64,000 nt of DNA. Origin: an uncultured Bacilli bacterium. GTDB lineage: Bacteria > Bacillota_I > Bacilli_A > RF39 > UBA660. This document shows, one piece after another, positions 25,661 through 34,399 of the stretch. A program made the translations under genes and the position numbers. Under the pieces are notes generated by a model. It did not search any database, was not told the DNA's origin, and worked only from the letters and a program-made list of their open reading frames with translations. Position 1 is the first letter of the stretch. The number at the start of each line of letters is the position of its first letter. The stretch spans positions 5,539-69,538 of the forward strand of contig CAKOIY010000001.1 of NCBI GenBank assembly GCA_934087515.1. The letters run 5' to 3'.

Positions 25661-27524
25661 GGATAAGAAGAAAATTAATGGTTATAAGATTGTTGGTATT
25701 TTACTTTTAATATCATCACTTATATTGTTTGGAATAGTGCTTTATATTAATATTTTGCCTATGAAATATTTATTAGCGTTGGGAGGAATTTTATTATTTG
25801 TTAATTTAGTTCTTGATTTCTTTTTGTTTAGAAAAAGGGTTAAGAAAAAGCCTAAAAGGGTTTGTACTGTGTTTGCTTTGCTTTTTTCTATTATATTTTT
25901 AATTGGTTCATTTTTTATTTTTAAGACTTTTGGTGTTCTTGATGATATGAGTCAGGATTATAAGACTTATACTTATCATGTTTTGGTTAAGAGTGATAGT
26001 AATGCAGAGAAGATAGAAGATATTGCTAGTAAAAATCTTGGTTATTATAATGATAATAGTAGTGCTACTAAGAAGGCTCTTGAAAAGCTTGATACTGTTG
26101 TTAAGACTAAGAGTGATAGTTATGGTAATTTAGATGGTTTAGGAAAGGCTTTAATTAATGATGAGACTGATGCTATTTTACTTGAGAATTCACAAAAGAT
26201 TAAGTTAGAGAATGCTGGTGGAGGTAGTACTTTAAATAATAGTGATAGTAGTGTGCTTAGTAATTTTGGAGATAAGACTAAGGTTATTTATACTTTTAAG
26301 GTTAGGGTAAAGGTTGATTCTAAGGGAATTGATGTTACTAAAGATGTGTTTAATGTTTATATAAGTGGTATGGATGAGTATGGTAAGGTATCTGAAATAT
26401 CTAGAAGTGATGTTAATATGATTCTTACTATTAATCCTAAGACTAAGCAAATACTTATGACTAATGTTCCTAGAGATTATTATGTTCAATTACATGATAC
26501 TACTGGTTATAAGGATAAGCTTACTCATGCTGGTACTTATGGTGTTGATACTTCTATTAAGACTTTAGAAGATCTTTTAGGAATTAAACTTGACTATTAT
26601 TTTAAAGTTAATTTTAGTAGTTTAGAAAATATTGTTAATGCTTTGGATGGTGTTGATGTTTATTCTGAGTATGATTTTCAAAGTTGGAATGGTTATAATT
26701 TTACTAAGGGTTATAATCATGTTGAGGGAAAAGCTGCTTTGGCTTTTGCTAGAGAAAGACATACTTTTACTGATGGTGATAATCAAAGAGGTAAGAATCA
26801 ACAAGCTTTAATTGAAGCTATATTTAGGAAATGTACTAGTTCTAGTATAATAACTAAGTATAATAGTTTACTTGATTCTTTACAAGATAGTATGATTACT
26901 GATATGCCTATGAAGTCAATGACTAGTTTGGCTAAGATGCAACTTAGGGATAATGCTAGTTGGACCATTACTTCTAATAGTTTAACTGGTACTGGTAGTT
27001 ATGATTATACTTATACTTATAATTTCCAAGAGTTATATGTTATGGTTCCAAATGAGGATTCTGTTACAGAAGCTAAAGAAAAGATTAATAAAGTTGCTAG
27101 TGGTGAAAAACTTGAATCTTCTTATGGAAAGGATGCTAGTGATGTTCATTCTGTTTCTAAATCACAAGTTTCTAAGGCTAGTTCTAGTAATTATTCTTAT
27201 AGTAGTTCTTCTAAGAAAAAGAATACTTCTAGTAGTGTAAAGAAGAAAAGTAATACTTCGAAGAAAAGTAGTTCTAGTAGTAAATCTAGTAATTCTAATA
27301 AGAAAAGTAGTTCTACAACTACTAATAAACCTGTTACTGATAATAAAAAGAATAATACAGATACTAAGCCTAGTACTGGTAGTAATTCTAGTGGAGGATC
27401 TGGAAGTGGTAGTCATGAATCAGGTTCTGGTGATAATGCCGGAAATAATGCTGGTGGTAATACTGGTGGAGGTTCTGGTGAATCAGGGAATACTACAGAA
27501 AGTAATAATGTGTCTAAAGAATAA
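25647..27524 (+). CDS. LytR-CpsA-Psr (LCP) family cell wall polymer transferase
   Basis: A 625-residue membrane protein. There are three N-terminal membrane segments (about 10-32, 37-54, 72-92), more than the usual one. An extracellular accessory region follows and then the LCP domain at about 240-450: ..MILTINPKTKQILMTNVPRD, DKLTHAGTYGV, IVNALDGVDV, GKAALAFARERH and DNQRGKNQQ hold the conserved Asp/Arg residues that bind polyprenyl diphosphate. After about 505 a long Ser/Lys/Asn then Gly/Ser-rich tail of low complexity runs to the end. LCP enzymes attach teichoic acid or other glycopolymers to peptidoglycan. It overlaps the PAP2 gene. Confidence 0.93.
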   Translation: MRKNKDKKKINGYKIVGILLLISSLILFGIVLYINILPMKYLLALGGILLFVNLVLDFFLFRKRVKKKPKRVCTVFALLFSIIFLIGSFFIFKTFGVLDDMSQDYKTYTYHVLVKSDSNAEKIEDIASKNLGYYNDNSSATKKALEKLDTVVKTKSDSYGNLDGLGKALINDETDAILLENSQKIKLENAGGGSTLNNSDSSVLSNFGDKTKVIYTFKVRVKVDSKGIDVTKDVFNVYISGMDEYGKVSEISRSDVNMILTINPKTKQILMTNVPRDYYVQLHDTTGYKDKLTHAGTYGVDTSIKTLEDLLGIKLDYYFKVNFSSLENIVNALDGVDVYSEYDFQSWNGYNFTKGYNHVEGKAALAFARERHTFTDGDNQRGKNQQALIEAIFRKCTSSSIITKYNSLLDSLQDSMITDMPMKSMTSLAKMQLRDNASWTITSNSLTGTGSYDYTYTYNFQELYVMVPNEDSVTEAKEKINKVASGEKLESSYGKDASDVHSVSKSQVSKASSSNYSYSSSSKKKNTSSSVKKKSNTSKKSSSSSKSSNSNKKSSSTTTNKPVTDNKKNNTDTKPSTGSNSSGGSGSGSHESGSGDNAGNNAGGNTGGGSGESGNTTESNNVSKE

Positions 27525-27546
27525 GTTTTGGCTTATTCTTTTTTTT
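27517..27546 (+). terminator. Intrinsic terminator of the LCP operon
   Basis: AAGAATAAG (27517-27525), loop TTTTGG, CTTATTCTT (27532-27540), then a T run. It includes the stop codon. Confidence 0.85.
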
Positions 27547-27577
27547 GTAAAGTTATTGTAAAGTTCTATATAAAGTA

Positions 27578-27606
27578 TTTACATATTTATTTGTCTACTC
27601 TATACT
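27578..27606 (+). promoter_or_regulatory. Promoter of a candidate small RNA
   Basis: TTTACA (27578-27583), 17 bases, TATACT (27601-27606). No open frame follows before a terminator at 27654-27678. Confidence 0.6.
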
Positions 27607-27678
27607 TAATATAGAATAATAAAGGGGAAAGCCTAGGTGGAGTTATCTATTTTGAAAACTTTGGTTTTCTTTTTTTTT
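27607..27678 (+). ncRNA. Candidate small RNA of about 65-70 nt upstream of arcA
   Basis: A promoter (27578-27606) and an intrinsic terminator (GAAAAC 27654-27659, loop TTTG, GTTTTC 27664-27669, then nine T) enclose a short stretch containing AAAGGGGAAAGCCTAGG. No credible reading frame is inside. arcA has its own promoter further down (27708-27736), so this looks like a separate transcript rather than the arc leader. It matches no RNA family that I recognise. Confidence 0.4.
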
Positions 27679-27707
27679 GTAAAATTGTTTTTTTGTTTGG
27701 TTATTTC

Positions 27708-27736
27708 TTGAAATACTTGGTTATTTATTATATAAT
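27708..27736 (+). promoter_or_regulatory. Promoter of the arginine deiminase operon
   Basis: TTGAAA (27708-27713), 17 bases, TATAAT (27731-27736), 34 bases before the arcA GTG. No clear ARG-box dyad was seen next to it. Confidence 0.78.
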
Positions 27737-27770
27737 TTTATTAGTATTAAGATAGAAAAGAGGAGATAGT

Positions 27771-28994
27771 GTGATTAATGTTAAGAGTGAGATAAAACCA
27801 CTTAAGAAGGTATTACTTCATAGGCCAGGTAGGGAGCTTCTTAATTTGACTCCGGATACTTTGGAAAAGTTATTGTTTGATGATATTCCTTATCTTACAG
27901 TGGCTCAAGAGGAACATGACCAATTTGCTAGAATTCTTAAGGATAATGGTGTTGAGGTTGTGTATTTGGAGGATTTAATGACTGAGACTTTGGATTTAAA
28001 TCCTGATGTTAGAGATAGTTTTATTAAACAGTTTATATATGAGGCTGGAGTTAGAACTCCTAAATATCGTAGTTTAGTTTATGAGTTTTTGACTTCTATT
28101 GAATCTAATAGGAAACTTGTTCTTAAGACTATGGAGGGTATTAATATTAAGGAGATTGTTCTTGAAAAAGCTAAAAGGGGAAAATCTCTTGTTGATATGA
28201 TTGAACCTGATTCTCAGTTTATAGTGGATCCTATGCCAAATTTATATTTTACTAGAGATAATTTTGCTTCGATTGGTAATGGTATTACTTTAAATAGAAT
28301 GTATTCTGAAACTAGAAATCGTGAAACTATATATGCTGAGTATATATTTAATTATCATCCAGATTATAAGGATGTTCCTAAGTATTTTGATAGATATAAT
28401 GAGTATAATATTGAAGGTGGGGATGTTCTTAATTTAAGTGATAAGGTGTTAGGTATTGGTATTTCTCAAAGGACTAGTGCTAATGCTATTGAGATACTTG
28501 CTAGGAATATTTTTAATGATCCTGATACTAGTATTGAGACTATTTTAGCTTTTAATATTCCGGAAAGTCGTGCTTTTATGCATTTAGATACTGTATTTAC
28601 ACAAATAGATTATGATAAATTTACTTATCATCCTGGTATTATGTCTTCACTTAAGGTTTTTGAAATTAAGAAAGGTGAAAAGGAAGATGAGATTAATGTT
28701 AAGTCTAGAAGTGGTTCTTTAGAAAAGATACTTGAAGATTATTTAGGTAGAGATATTATTTTAATACCATGTGCTGGTGGTGATATGGTTTCTGCAGAGA
28801 GGGAACAATGGAATGATGGTTCTAATACTTTAGCTATTGCTCCAGGAGTGGTTGTTGTTTATGATAGAAATAGTGTTACTAATGAAGTTCTTAGAAGATT
28901 TGGTATTAAGGTAATTGAAATGAGAAGTGCAGAATTATCACGTGGTAGAGGTGGTCCACGTTGTATGAGTATGCCACTTATAAGGGAGGATTAA
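27771..28994 (+). CDS. arcA: Arginine deiminase
   Basis: A 407-residue cytosolic enzyme, first step of the ADI pathway: arginine to citrulline plus ammonia. Family landmarks: [58 protein letters not shown] and the catalytic Cys in [13 protein letters not shown]. Length is typical. GTG start after AGAGGAGATAGT. First gene of a four-gene operon (arcA-arcB-arcC-transporter) that yields ATP and ammonia from arginine. Confidence 0.98.
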   Translation: MINVKSEIKPLKKVLLHRPGRELLNLTPDTLEKLLFDDIPYLTVAQEEHDQFARILKDNGVEVVYLEDLMTETLDLNPDVRDSFIKQFIYEAGVRTPKYRSLVYEFLTSIESNRKLVLKTMEGINIKEIVLEKAKRGKSLVDMIEPDSQFIVDPMPNLYFTRDNFASIGNGITLNRMYSETRNRETIYAEYIFNYHPDYKDVPKYFDRYNEYNIEGGDVLNLSDKVLGIGISQRTSANAIEILARNIFNDPDTSIETILAFNIPESRAFMHLDTVFTQIDYDKFTYHPGIMSSLKVFEIKKGEKEDEINVKSRSGSLEKILEDYLGRDIILIPCAGGDMVSAEREQWNDGSNTLAIAPGVVVVYDRNSVTNEVLRRFGIKVIEMRSAELSRGRGGPRCMSMPLIRED

Positions 28995-28995
28995 T

Positions 28996-29982
28996 ATGGA
29001 TTTAAAAGGTAGAGATTTTTTGAAGGTACTTGATTATTCTTCAGAAGAACTTAAATATTTAATTGGACTTGCTATTAGTTTCAAGGAAAAGAAGAAAAAT
29101 GGTGAGTTACATAAGTATTTAAAAGGAAAGAATGTTGCTCTTATTTTTGAAAAAGATTCAACTAGAACTAGATGTGCTTTTGAGGTTGCTGCTAGTGATT
29201 TAGGAATGAGTAGTACTTATTTAGGTCCGACTGGTTCGCAAATGGGAAAGAAAGAAACTATTGAGGATACTGCGAGGGTATTATCTAGAATGTATGATGG
29301 TATTGAGTATCGTGGTTTTGGTCAAGATATTGTTGAGAATCTTGCTAAGTATAGTGATGTTCCTGTTTGGAATGGTCTTACTAATGAGTTTCATCCTACA
29401 CAAGTGTTAGCAGATTTTATGACTATGTATGAACACTTTGGACATTTAGAAGGACTTAGTTTAGTATATTTTGGAGATGCTAGGTATAATATGGGGAATT
29501 CTCTTATGATTATGAGTGCTAAGATGGGTGTTAATTTTACTTGTTGTGCTCCAAAGAGTTTGTGGCCTAGTGAAGATTTGATTAAACAAGCTAGAGTAAT
29601 TGCAGATGAAAATGGTTCTGCTATATTTTTAACTGATGATCCTAAAGAAGGTGCAACTGGTAAGGATGTTGTGTATACTGATGTATGGGTTTCTATGGGT
29701 GAAGATGATAAGGTTTGGAAGGATAGAATTAAGATGTTAAAACCTTTTAGAGTAACTACTGAACTTATGGATTTTACTAATGAAAATTCAATATTTATGC
29801 ATTGTTTACCTTCTTTTCATAATAATAAGACTAGAATTGGTAAAGAAATTGAGGATAAGTATGGTGTTTCTGAAATGGAAGTTACTGATGAAGTGTTTGA
29901 ATCTTCTAAATCTAAGGTTTTTGATGAGGCTGAGAATAGGATGCATACAATAAAAGCGGTTATGTATGCGACTTTAAAATGA
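28996..29982 (+). CDS. arcB: Ornithine carbamoyltransferase, catabolic
   Basis: A 328-residue enzyme that in this operon converts citrulline plus phosphate to ornithine and carbamoyl phosphate. Carbamoyl phosphate motif [20 protein letters not shown] and the ornithine-binding loop HCLPSFHN are all present; MHTIKAVM is near the end. It starts two bases after the arcA stop and its stop overlaps arcC by ATGA. Confidence 0.97.
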   Translation: MDLKGRDFLKVLDYSSEELKYLIGLAISFKEKKKNGELHKYLKGKNVALIFEKDSTRTRCAFEVAASDLGMSSTYLGPTGSQMGKKETIEDTARVLSRMYDGIEYRGFGQDIVENLAKYSDVPVWNGLTNEFHPTQVLADFMTMYEHFGHLEGLSLVYFGDARYNMGNSLMIMSAKMGVNFTCCAPKSLWPSEDLIKQARVIADENGSAIFLTDDPKEGATGKDVVYTDVWVSMGEDDKVWKDRIKMLKPFRVTTELMDFTNENSIFMHCLPSFHNNKTRIGKEIEDKYGVSEMEVTDEVFESSKSKVFDEAENRMHTIKAVMYATLK

Positions 29983-30911
29983 ATAGGAAAGTAGTAATTG
30001 CTCTGGGAGGAAATGCTCTTGGTAAGACTAATGATGAACAGATTAATTTAGTTAAAAATACTTCTTGTAAGATAGTTGATATTATTGAAAAAGGGTATGA
30101 TGTTATTGTTACTCATGGAAATGGACCTCAGGTTGGAATGATATCTTCTAGTTTAGAAGATGTTTCTATGCCTTTTCCAGAATGTGGAGCGATGAGTACT
30201 GGTTATATTGGTTATCATCTTAGTCAAGCAATTGATAATGAGTTAAGAAAAAGAAAAGTTTCTAAGACTTGTGTTTCCGTTGTTACGCAAGTTGTAGTTG
30301 ATAAAGATGATTCTGCTTTTGATAATCCTACTAAACCTATTGGTGGTTTTTATTCTAAAGAAGATGCGTTTTTGCTTAGTAAGAGTAAAGGTTATGTGAT
30401 GAAGGAGGATGCTGGGCGTGGTTATAGACGAGTTGTTGCTTCTCCTTATCCTAAGAAAATAGTTGAACTTGATGTTATTAATGAACTTGTTTGCAATAAT
30501 GTTGTTATTGCTTGTGGTGGAGGAGGCATTCCTGTTATATCTAATAATGGGATTCTTTCTGGAATAGATGCAGTTATTGATAAGGATTTAACTAGTGCAT
30601 TACTTGCTAAGAGTATTAATGCGGATGTGTTACTTATTTTAACAGCGATAGATAAGGTTTGTATAAACTTTAATAAGCCTAATCAAAAGGAACTTGATGA
30701 TATTTCTTTGGATGAAGCGTATTCTTATATTGAAACTGGTGAGTTTGCTGATGGTAGTATGCTTCCTAAAGTAAAGGCTTGTTTAGAGTTTGTTAAAAAT
30801 ACAAATAAAAAAGCTATCATTACTTCTCTTGAAAAGGCAGTCGATGGACTTGATGGCAAATCAGGAACATTAATTTGTTCTAGTAAGGAGGAAAAAGGAA
30901 ATGGCAGATAA
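29979..30911 (+). CDS. arcC: Carbamate kinase
   Basis: A 310-residue amino acid kinase-family enzyme that makes ATP from carbamoyl phosphate and ADP. Motifs: IALGGNALG at the start, [35 protein letters not shown] and [13 protein letters not shown]. Its start overlaps the arcB stop and its end overlaps the transporter gene by 11 bases, so the operon is tightly coupled. Confidence 0.97.
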   Translation: MNRKVVIALGGNALGKTNDEQINLVKNTSCKIVDIIEKGYDVIVTHGNGPQVGMISSSLEDVSMPFPECGAMSTGYIGYHLSQAIDNELRKRKVSKTCVSVVTQVVVDKDDSAFDNPTKPIGGFYSKEDAFLLSKSKGYVMKEDAGRGYRRVVASPYPKKIVELDVINELVCNNVVIACGGGGIPVISNNGILSGIDAVIDKDLTSALLAKSINADVLLILTAIDKVCINFNKPNQKELDDISLDEAYSYIETGEFADGSMLPKVKACLEFVKNTNKKAIITSLEKAVDGLDGKSGTLICSSKEEKGNGR

Positions 30912-32358
30912 GAAAAAAACTGCTAGAAAAAAGAATTTTAAATTTGGAATTTCAGCATTTTCCATTATTTTGATTCTTACTGTTTTACTTGGTGTTTTGA
31001 CACATTTTTTACCAACTGCTCAGTTTGTTGGCGATACTATTGTTGATGGGAGTGGGGTTGTAAAGGCTAAACTTGCTAATGTTTTACTTGCTCCGATTAA
31101 AGGGTTTGCGAATTGTATAGATGTTGGAATATTTATATTTGTTTTAGGGGGATTTTTAAATATTGTTTCTAAAACTGGTGCTTTGGAAACTGGTGTAAAA
31201 GTTTTGGTTGATAAACTTAAGGGTAGAGAGTTAATACTTATTCCAATTCTTATGTTTATTTTCTCTATTGGAGGTACAACATATGGAATGCTTGAGGAAA
31301 CTGTTGGATTTTATGCATTACTTGCTGCGACTATGGTGGCTGCTGGTATGGATACGATAGTTGCTTCTGCTGTGGTGCTTCTTGGTGCTGGATGTGGTGT
31401 TTTAGGTTCTACTATAAATCCGTTTGCTAATGGTGCTGCTATTGCGGCTCTTCCTGAGGGTGTGGCAGTTAATCAAGGTGTAATTATTATGATTGGTATT
31501 GCACTTTGGCTTGTTACTTTAGCGATATCAATATTCTTTGTTATGATTTATGCTGCTAAAGTTAAGAAGAATAAGGGTTCTACTTTTTTATCTCTTCAAG
31601 AACAAAAGTACATGGAAAAGAAATATGGTAAGGATGTTAAGAAAAAGGATGAGGTTGTAAAACTTACTGGTAGACAAAAAGTAACTTTGGTGTTATTTGG
31701 TTTTACTTTCTTGATTATGATAATTGGATTTATTCCATTTACTGCAGATATTAAATGGTTATCATTTTCATCATTTTTAACTGGTGAGGTTCTTGGCAAT
31801 TGGTATTTCTTTGATGCTGCTGTATTGTTTTTTATAATGGCTATTGTTATTGGAATAATTAATAAGCAAGGTGAAAAAGGAATTGTTGATAATTTTGTTG
31901 AAGGTGTTGCTGATATAATTAGTGTTGTGCTTATTATAGCGGTTGCACGTGGTGTTAAGTATTTAATGGGTGTTACTTATTTAGATAATTATATTATTTT
32001 TAATGCTGCTGAGGCTCTTAAAAATATGCCTGTTTTACTTTTTACACCACTTAATTATTTGCTTCATATAGTTTTATCAGTACTTGTTCCATCATCTTCT
32101 GGTCTTGCAGCACTTTCATCTCCAATTATGGGTTCTATTGCTAATCAAATTGGTTATAGTGTTGAAGGTACTATTATGACTATGGTGGCTGCTAATGGAC
32201 TTGTTAATTTAATAACTCCAACTTGTGGTGCTATTATGGGAGGACTTGCTATAGCGGGTGTTGAATATTCTACGTGGTTTAAGTGGTCAATTAAGTTAAT
32301 ACTTATGCTTGGTTTAGCTTCATTGATTGTATTGATGCTTGCTATGGTAATTTTTTAA
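30901..32358 (+). CDS. YfcC-family membrane transporter, probably arginine/ornithine exchange
   Basis: A 485-residue integral membrane protein with about 12 helices of the YfcC/DcuC-like (IT) superfamily. Visible motifs are IGGTTYGMLEETVGFY, GAGCGVLGSTINPFA and VPSSSGLAALSSPIMG, with the repeated re-entrant loop features of that group. Placement as the last gene of arcABC, overlapping arcC, points to arginine uptake in exchange for ornithine; several ADI operons use a YfcC-type protein in the ArcD role. Substrate is inferred from context only. Followed by a terminator. Confidence 0.88.
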   Translation: MADKKKTARKKNFKFGISAFSIILILTVLLGVLTHFLPTAQFVGDTIVDGSGVVKAKLANVLLAPIKGFANCIDVGIFIFVLGGFLNIVSKTGALETGVKVLVDKLKGRELILIPILMFIFSIGGTTYGMLEETVGFYALLAATMVAAGMDTIVASAVVLLGAGCGVLGSTINPFANGAAIAALPEGVAVNQGVIIMIGIALWLVTLAISIFFVMIYAAKVKKNKGSTFLSLQEQKYMEKKYGKDVKKKDEVVKLTGRQKVTLVLFGFTFLIMIIGFIPFTADIKWLSFSSFLTGEVLGNWYFFDAAVLFFIMAIVIGIINKQGEKGIVDNFVEGVADIISVVLIIAVARGVKYLMGVTYLDNYIIFNAAEALKNMPVLLFTPLNYLLHIVLSVLVPSSSGLAALSSPIMGSIANQIGYSVEGTIMTMVAANGLVNLITPTCGAIMGGLAIAGVEYSTWFKWSIKLILMLGLASLIVLMLAMVIF

Positions 32359-32368
32359 AGAATAGATT

Positions 32369-32397
32369 AAACTATCAGATTTTCTGGTAGTTTTTTG
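32369..32397 (+). terminator. Intrinsic terminator of the arc operon
   Basis: AAACTATCAGA (32369-32379), loop TTT, TCTGGTAGTTT (32383-32393), 11 pairs with one G-U, then TTT. Confidence 0.85.
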
Positions 32398-32444
32398 TCT
32401 TATATGAGAGTTCTTGATTTGTTGTGAAAATGATTTATTAACTA

Positions 32445-32473
32445 TTGACGAACATATGTTTGTTTGATATAAT
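32445..32473 (+). promoter_or_regulatory. Promoter with an SOS-box-like dyad in the spacer
   Basis: TTGACG (32445-32450), 17 bases, TATAAT (32468-32473). The spacer holds CGAACATATGTTTG (32449-32462), which differs from the Bacillus LexA consensus CGAACRNRYGTTYC only at the last base. A LexA-type repressor bound here would cover the promoter. It now faces a decayed fic fragment; rhuM lies 270 bases further. Confidence 0.6.
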
Positions 32474-32477
32474 TGAT

Positions 32478-32639
32478 GTTGTTAATATTACTAAATCAGA
32501 AGATGTAGAAAATGAAATAGGGTAGTTATTAAATGAATATAATTTTAAAACTAATATTACTTTAGAAGATATAGTGGATTTTTATTTTAGGTTTAGAAGA
32601 ATTTATTTGTTTGGTGGTGTGGATGATTATTTAGGATAG
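32478..32639 (+). pseudogene. Decayed fic gene fragment
   Basis: In frame, this stretch reads VVNITKSEDVENEIG, a TAG stop at 32523-32525, then LLNEYNFKTNITLEDIVDF, and ends at another TAG (32637-32639). It aligns with the intact Fic protein at 34400 (VVNTTRPEDVENEI.., EYNSKTDITLEDIVDF) and the DNA is closely similar to about 34788-34930. The catalytic HPFGDGNG is ruined: the equivalent reads YLFGGVDD. Only about 160 bases remain. It is a remnant of a second fic copy. Confidence 0.8.
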
Positions 32640-32731
32640 AAAATGGTATACTTTCAAAATTCATATATAAATAGTGGAAGGTTTTGATATAATATATTTA
32701 TTGATGTAATTAAATCAGGAGGTAAAAAATT

Positions 32732-33748
32732 ATGCAAACATTACAAATAAGAAATTCAACAGCAGAATTTTTGATATTTACAGGACAAAATAAAGAAAAG
32801 ACAATAGAAGTGATTGTTGATGAAGAATCAGTTTGGCTTAGTCAAAAATTGATGGCCGAACTTTTCGGAACAACAAGAAATAATATAACAATACATCTTT
32901 CTAATATTTTTGAAAAAGAATTAAGTGAGAATTCAGTATGTAAAGAATTTTTACATACTGCTAGAGATGGAAAAAATTATAAAACAAAATATTATAATTT
33001 AGATGTTATTATTGCTGTTGGATTTAAAGTTAATAGCAAAAGAGCAATAGAGTTTAGATTGTGGGCAATCAATATTTTAAAACAATATTCTATAAAGGGG
33101 TATGTATTAGATAAAGAAAGACTTAAAAATGGAACTTTTTTAAATGAAAATTATTTTGATGAATTATTACAAGAAATAAGAGAAATAAGAATTAGTGAAA
33201 GGAATTTTTATCAAAAGATTACCGATATTTACACAACAAGTTTAGATTATAATGTAGCTTCACCAATAACAAAAGATTTTTTTAAAACAGTCCAAAATAA
33301 AATGCATTATGCTGTTCATGGGAATACGGCTGTGGAAATTATAGTGAATCGTGCAAATCATAAAAAAACACATATGGGATTAACAAATTGGAAAAATTCA
33401 CCTAATGGTAAAATAATTGCATCTGATGTTATAGTTGCTAAAAATTATCTAACTAAAGAGGAATTAAAATCTTTAGAAAGAATTGTTACAATGTATTTAG
33501 ATTATGCAGAGGATCAAGCTGAAAGACATATTCCTATGACAATGGAAGACTGGAAAAGTAAGTTAGATGTATTTTTACAATTTAATGAAAGAGATGTACT
33601 TGATAATCCTGGTAGAGTATCCCATAAGGTAGCAGAAAGTTTTGCAATTTCTGAATTTGAAAAGTATAGAATTAACCAAGATAGATTATTTGAATCTGAT
33701 TTTGATAAGTTTATGATTGAAATGGAAAATGATGATATCAAGTGCTAA
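32732..33748 (+). CDS. rhuM: RhuM-family protein
   Basis: A 338-residue protein of the RhuM (virulence RhuM / Fic-like DUF4062-unrelated) family, common on genomic islands and often near restriction or toxin systems. Features: VWLSQKLMAELFGTTRNNIT (KilA-N/Bro-N-like DNA-binding start), YNLDVIIAVGFKVNSKRAIEFRLWA, AVHGNTAVEIIVNRA and MEDWKSKLDVFL. The family's biochemical role is not established. Codon use is A-rich (AAA, ATA, ACA, GAA), unlike the T-ending codons of neighbours, so recent transfer is likely. ATG 32732 follows AGGAGG. Flanked by a fic remnant and an intact fic. Confidence 0.9.
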   Translation: MQTLQIRNSTAEFLIFTGQNKEKTIEVIVDEESVWLSQKLMAELFGTTRNNITIHLSNIFEKELSENSVCKEFLHTARDGKNYKTKYYNLDVIIAVGFKVNSKRAIEFRLWAINILKQYSIKGYVLDKERLKNGTFLNENYFDELLQEIREIRISERNFYQKITDIYTTSLDYNVASPITKDFFKTVQNKMHYAVHGNTAVEIIVNRANHKKTHMGLTNWKNSPNGKIIASDVIVAKNYLTKEELKSLERIVTMYLDYAEDQAERHIPMTMEDWKSKLDVFLQFNERDVLDNPGRVSHKVAESFAISEFEKYRINQDRLFESDFDKFMIEMENDDIKC

Positions 33749-33890
33749 ATGGATATCATTCTCAGATTATTGGATTTTGAAGTAAATGAAATAATTTCAA
33801 ATACTGTTAGATTATAGATATTTTTATGTACTTTTTCCTTATACAAAGTTTATATTTTTGAATAGTATAAATTAGATAGGAGGATTTATA

Positions 33891-34232
33891 ATGTTTGAAA
33901 ATATGAGTAATAGTCCATTTATGATGCCTAATCAAGAGGGGTTTATTGATATTGATAATAATCAAGGAAATATTGATATTGATTTAAATCAAAGTCAAAC
34001 TAGTAATATTAATAATGGCCCTATGATGGGTATGACTTCTCAACCTATAATTGAACCTATGAGAGAAAGAGTTGTTAATAGAACAATTGAACATGTTGTA
34101 CCACATGTGTGTCCTGTTAGAACAAGAATAGTAAATCATCATGTGTTTAAACATACTTATAGTCCAAGTTATAGTTGTTGTGAAGAAAATGTTTGTGAAA
34201 ATGTACAATGTGGTTCTTGTTGTAATTATTAG
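33891..34232 (+). CDS. CotD-like spore coat protein
   Basis: 113 residues. The N-terminal 55 residues are Asn/Asp/Gly/Met-rich. The rest, VVNRTIEHVVPHVCPVRTRIVNHHVFKHTYSP, follows the CotD pattern (PHIHPxHTTxVNHHxxxH) and the end is Cys-rich: SCCEENVCENVQCGSCCNY, seven cysteines in about 20 residues. Bacillus CotD is an inner spore coat protein. Strong AGGAGG ribosome site. It stands alone with its own terminator, between rhuM and fic. The assignment rests on motif pattern and size; high-Cys ends suit disulfide cross-linking in the coat. Confidence 0.75.
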   Translation: MFENMSNSPFMMPNQEGFIDIDNNQGNIDIDLNQSQTSNINNGPMMGMTSQPIIEPMRERVVNRTIEHVVPHVCPVRTRIVNHHVFKHTYSPSYSCCEENVCENVQCGSCCNY

Positions 34233-34246
34233 TAATTGTTTTGATT

Positions 34247-34271
34247 GAATGACTTTGGTCATTCTTTTTTT
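34247..34271 (+). terminator. Intrinsic terminator of the cotD-like gene
   Basis: GAATGAC (34247-34253), loop TTTG, GTCATTC (34258-34264), then TTTTTTT. Confidence 0.85.
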
Positions 34272-34399
34272 GACTATATTAATTTTTGTATTTTGAATTA
34301 GTATAAATTTGTTGGTTTATTAATTGATAATTTTTGTGATATGTGTTATTTTATTTTTAGAGTAATATTTATATATAAGTAATGTTGGAGTTGATGTTT

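Noticed and set aside
27635..27720. Leader peptide starting at GTG 27638 before arcA
   Set aside because: No ribosome site at useful spacing and the frame runs through a terminator hairpin into T-rich non-coding DNA.
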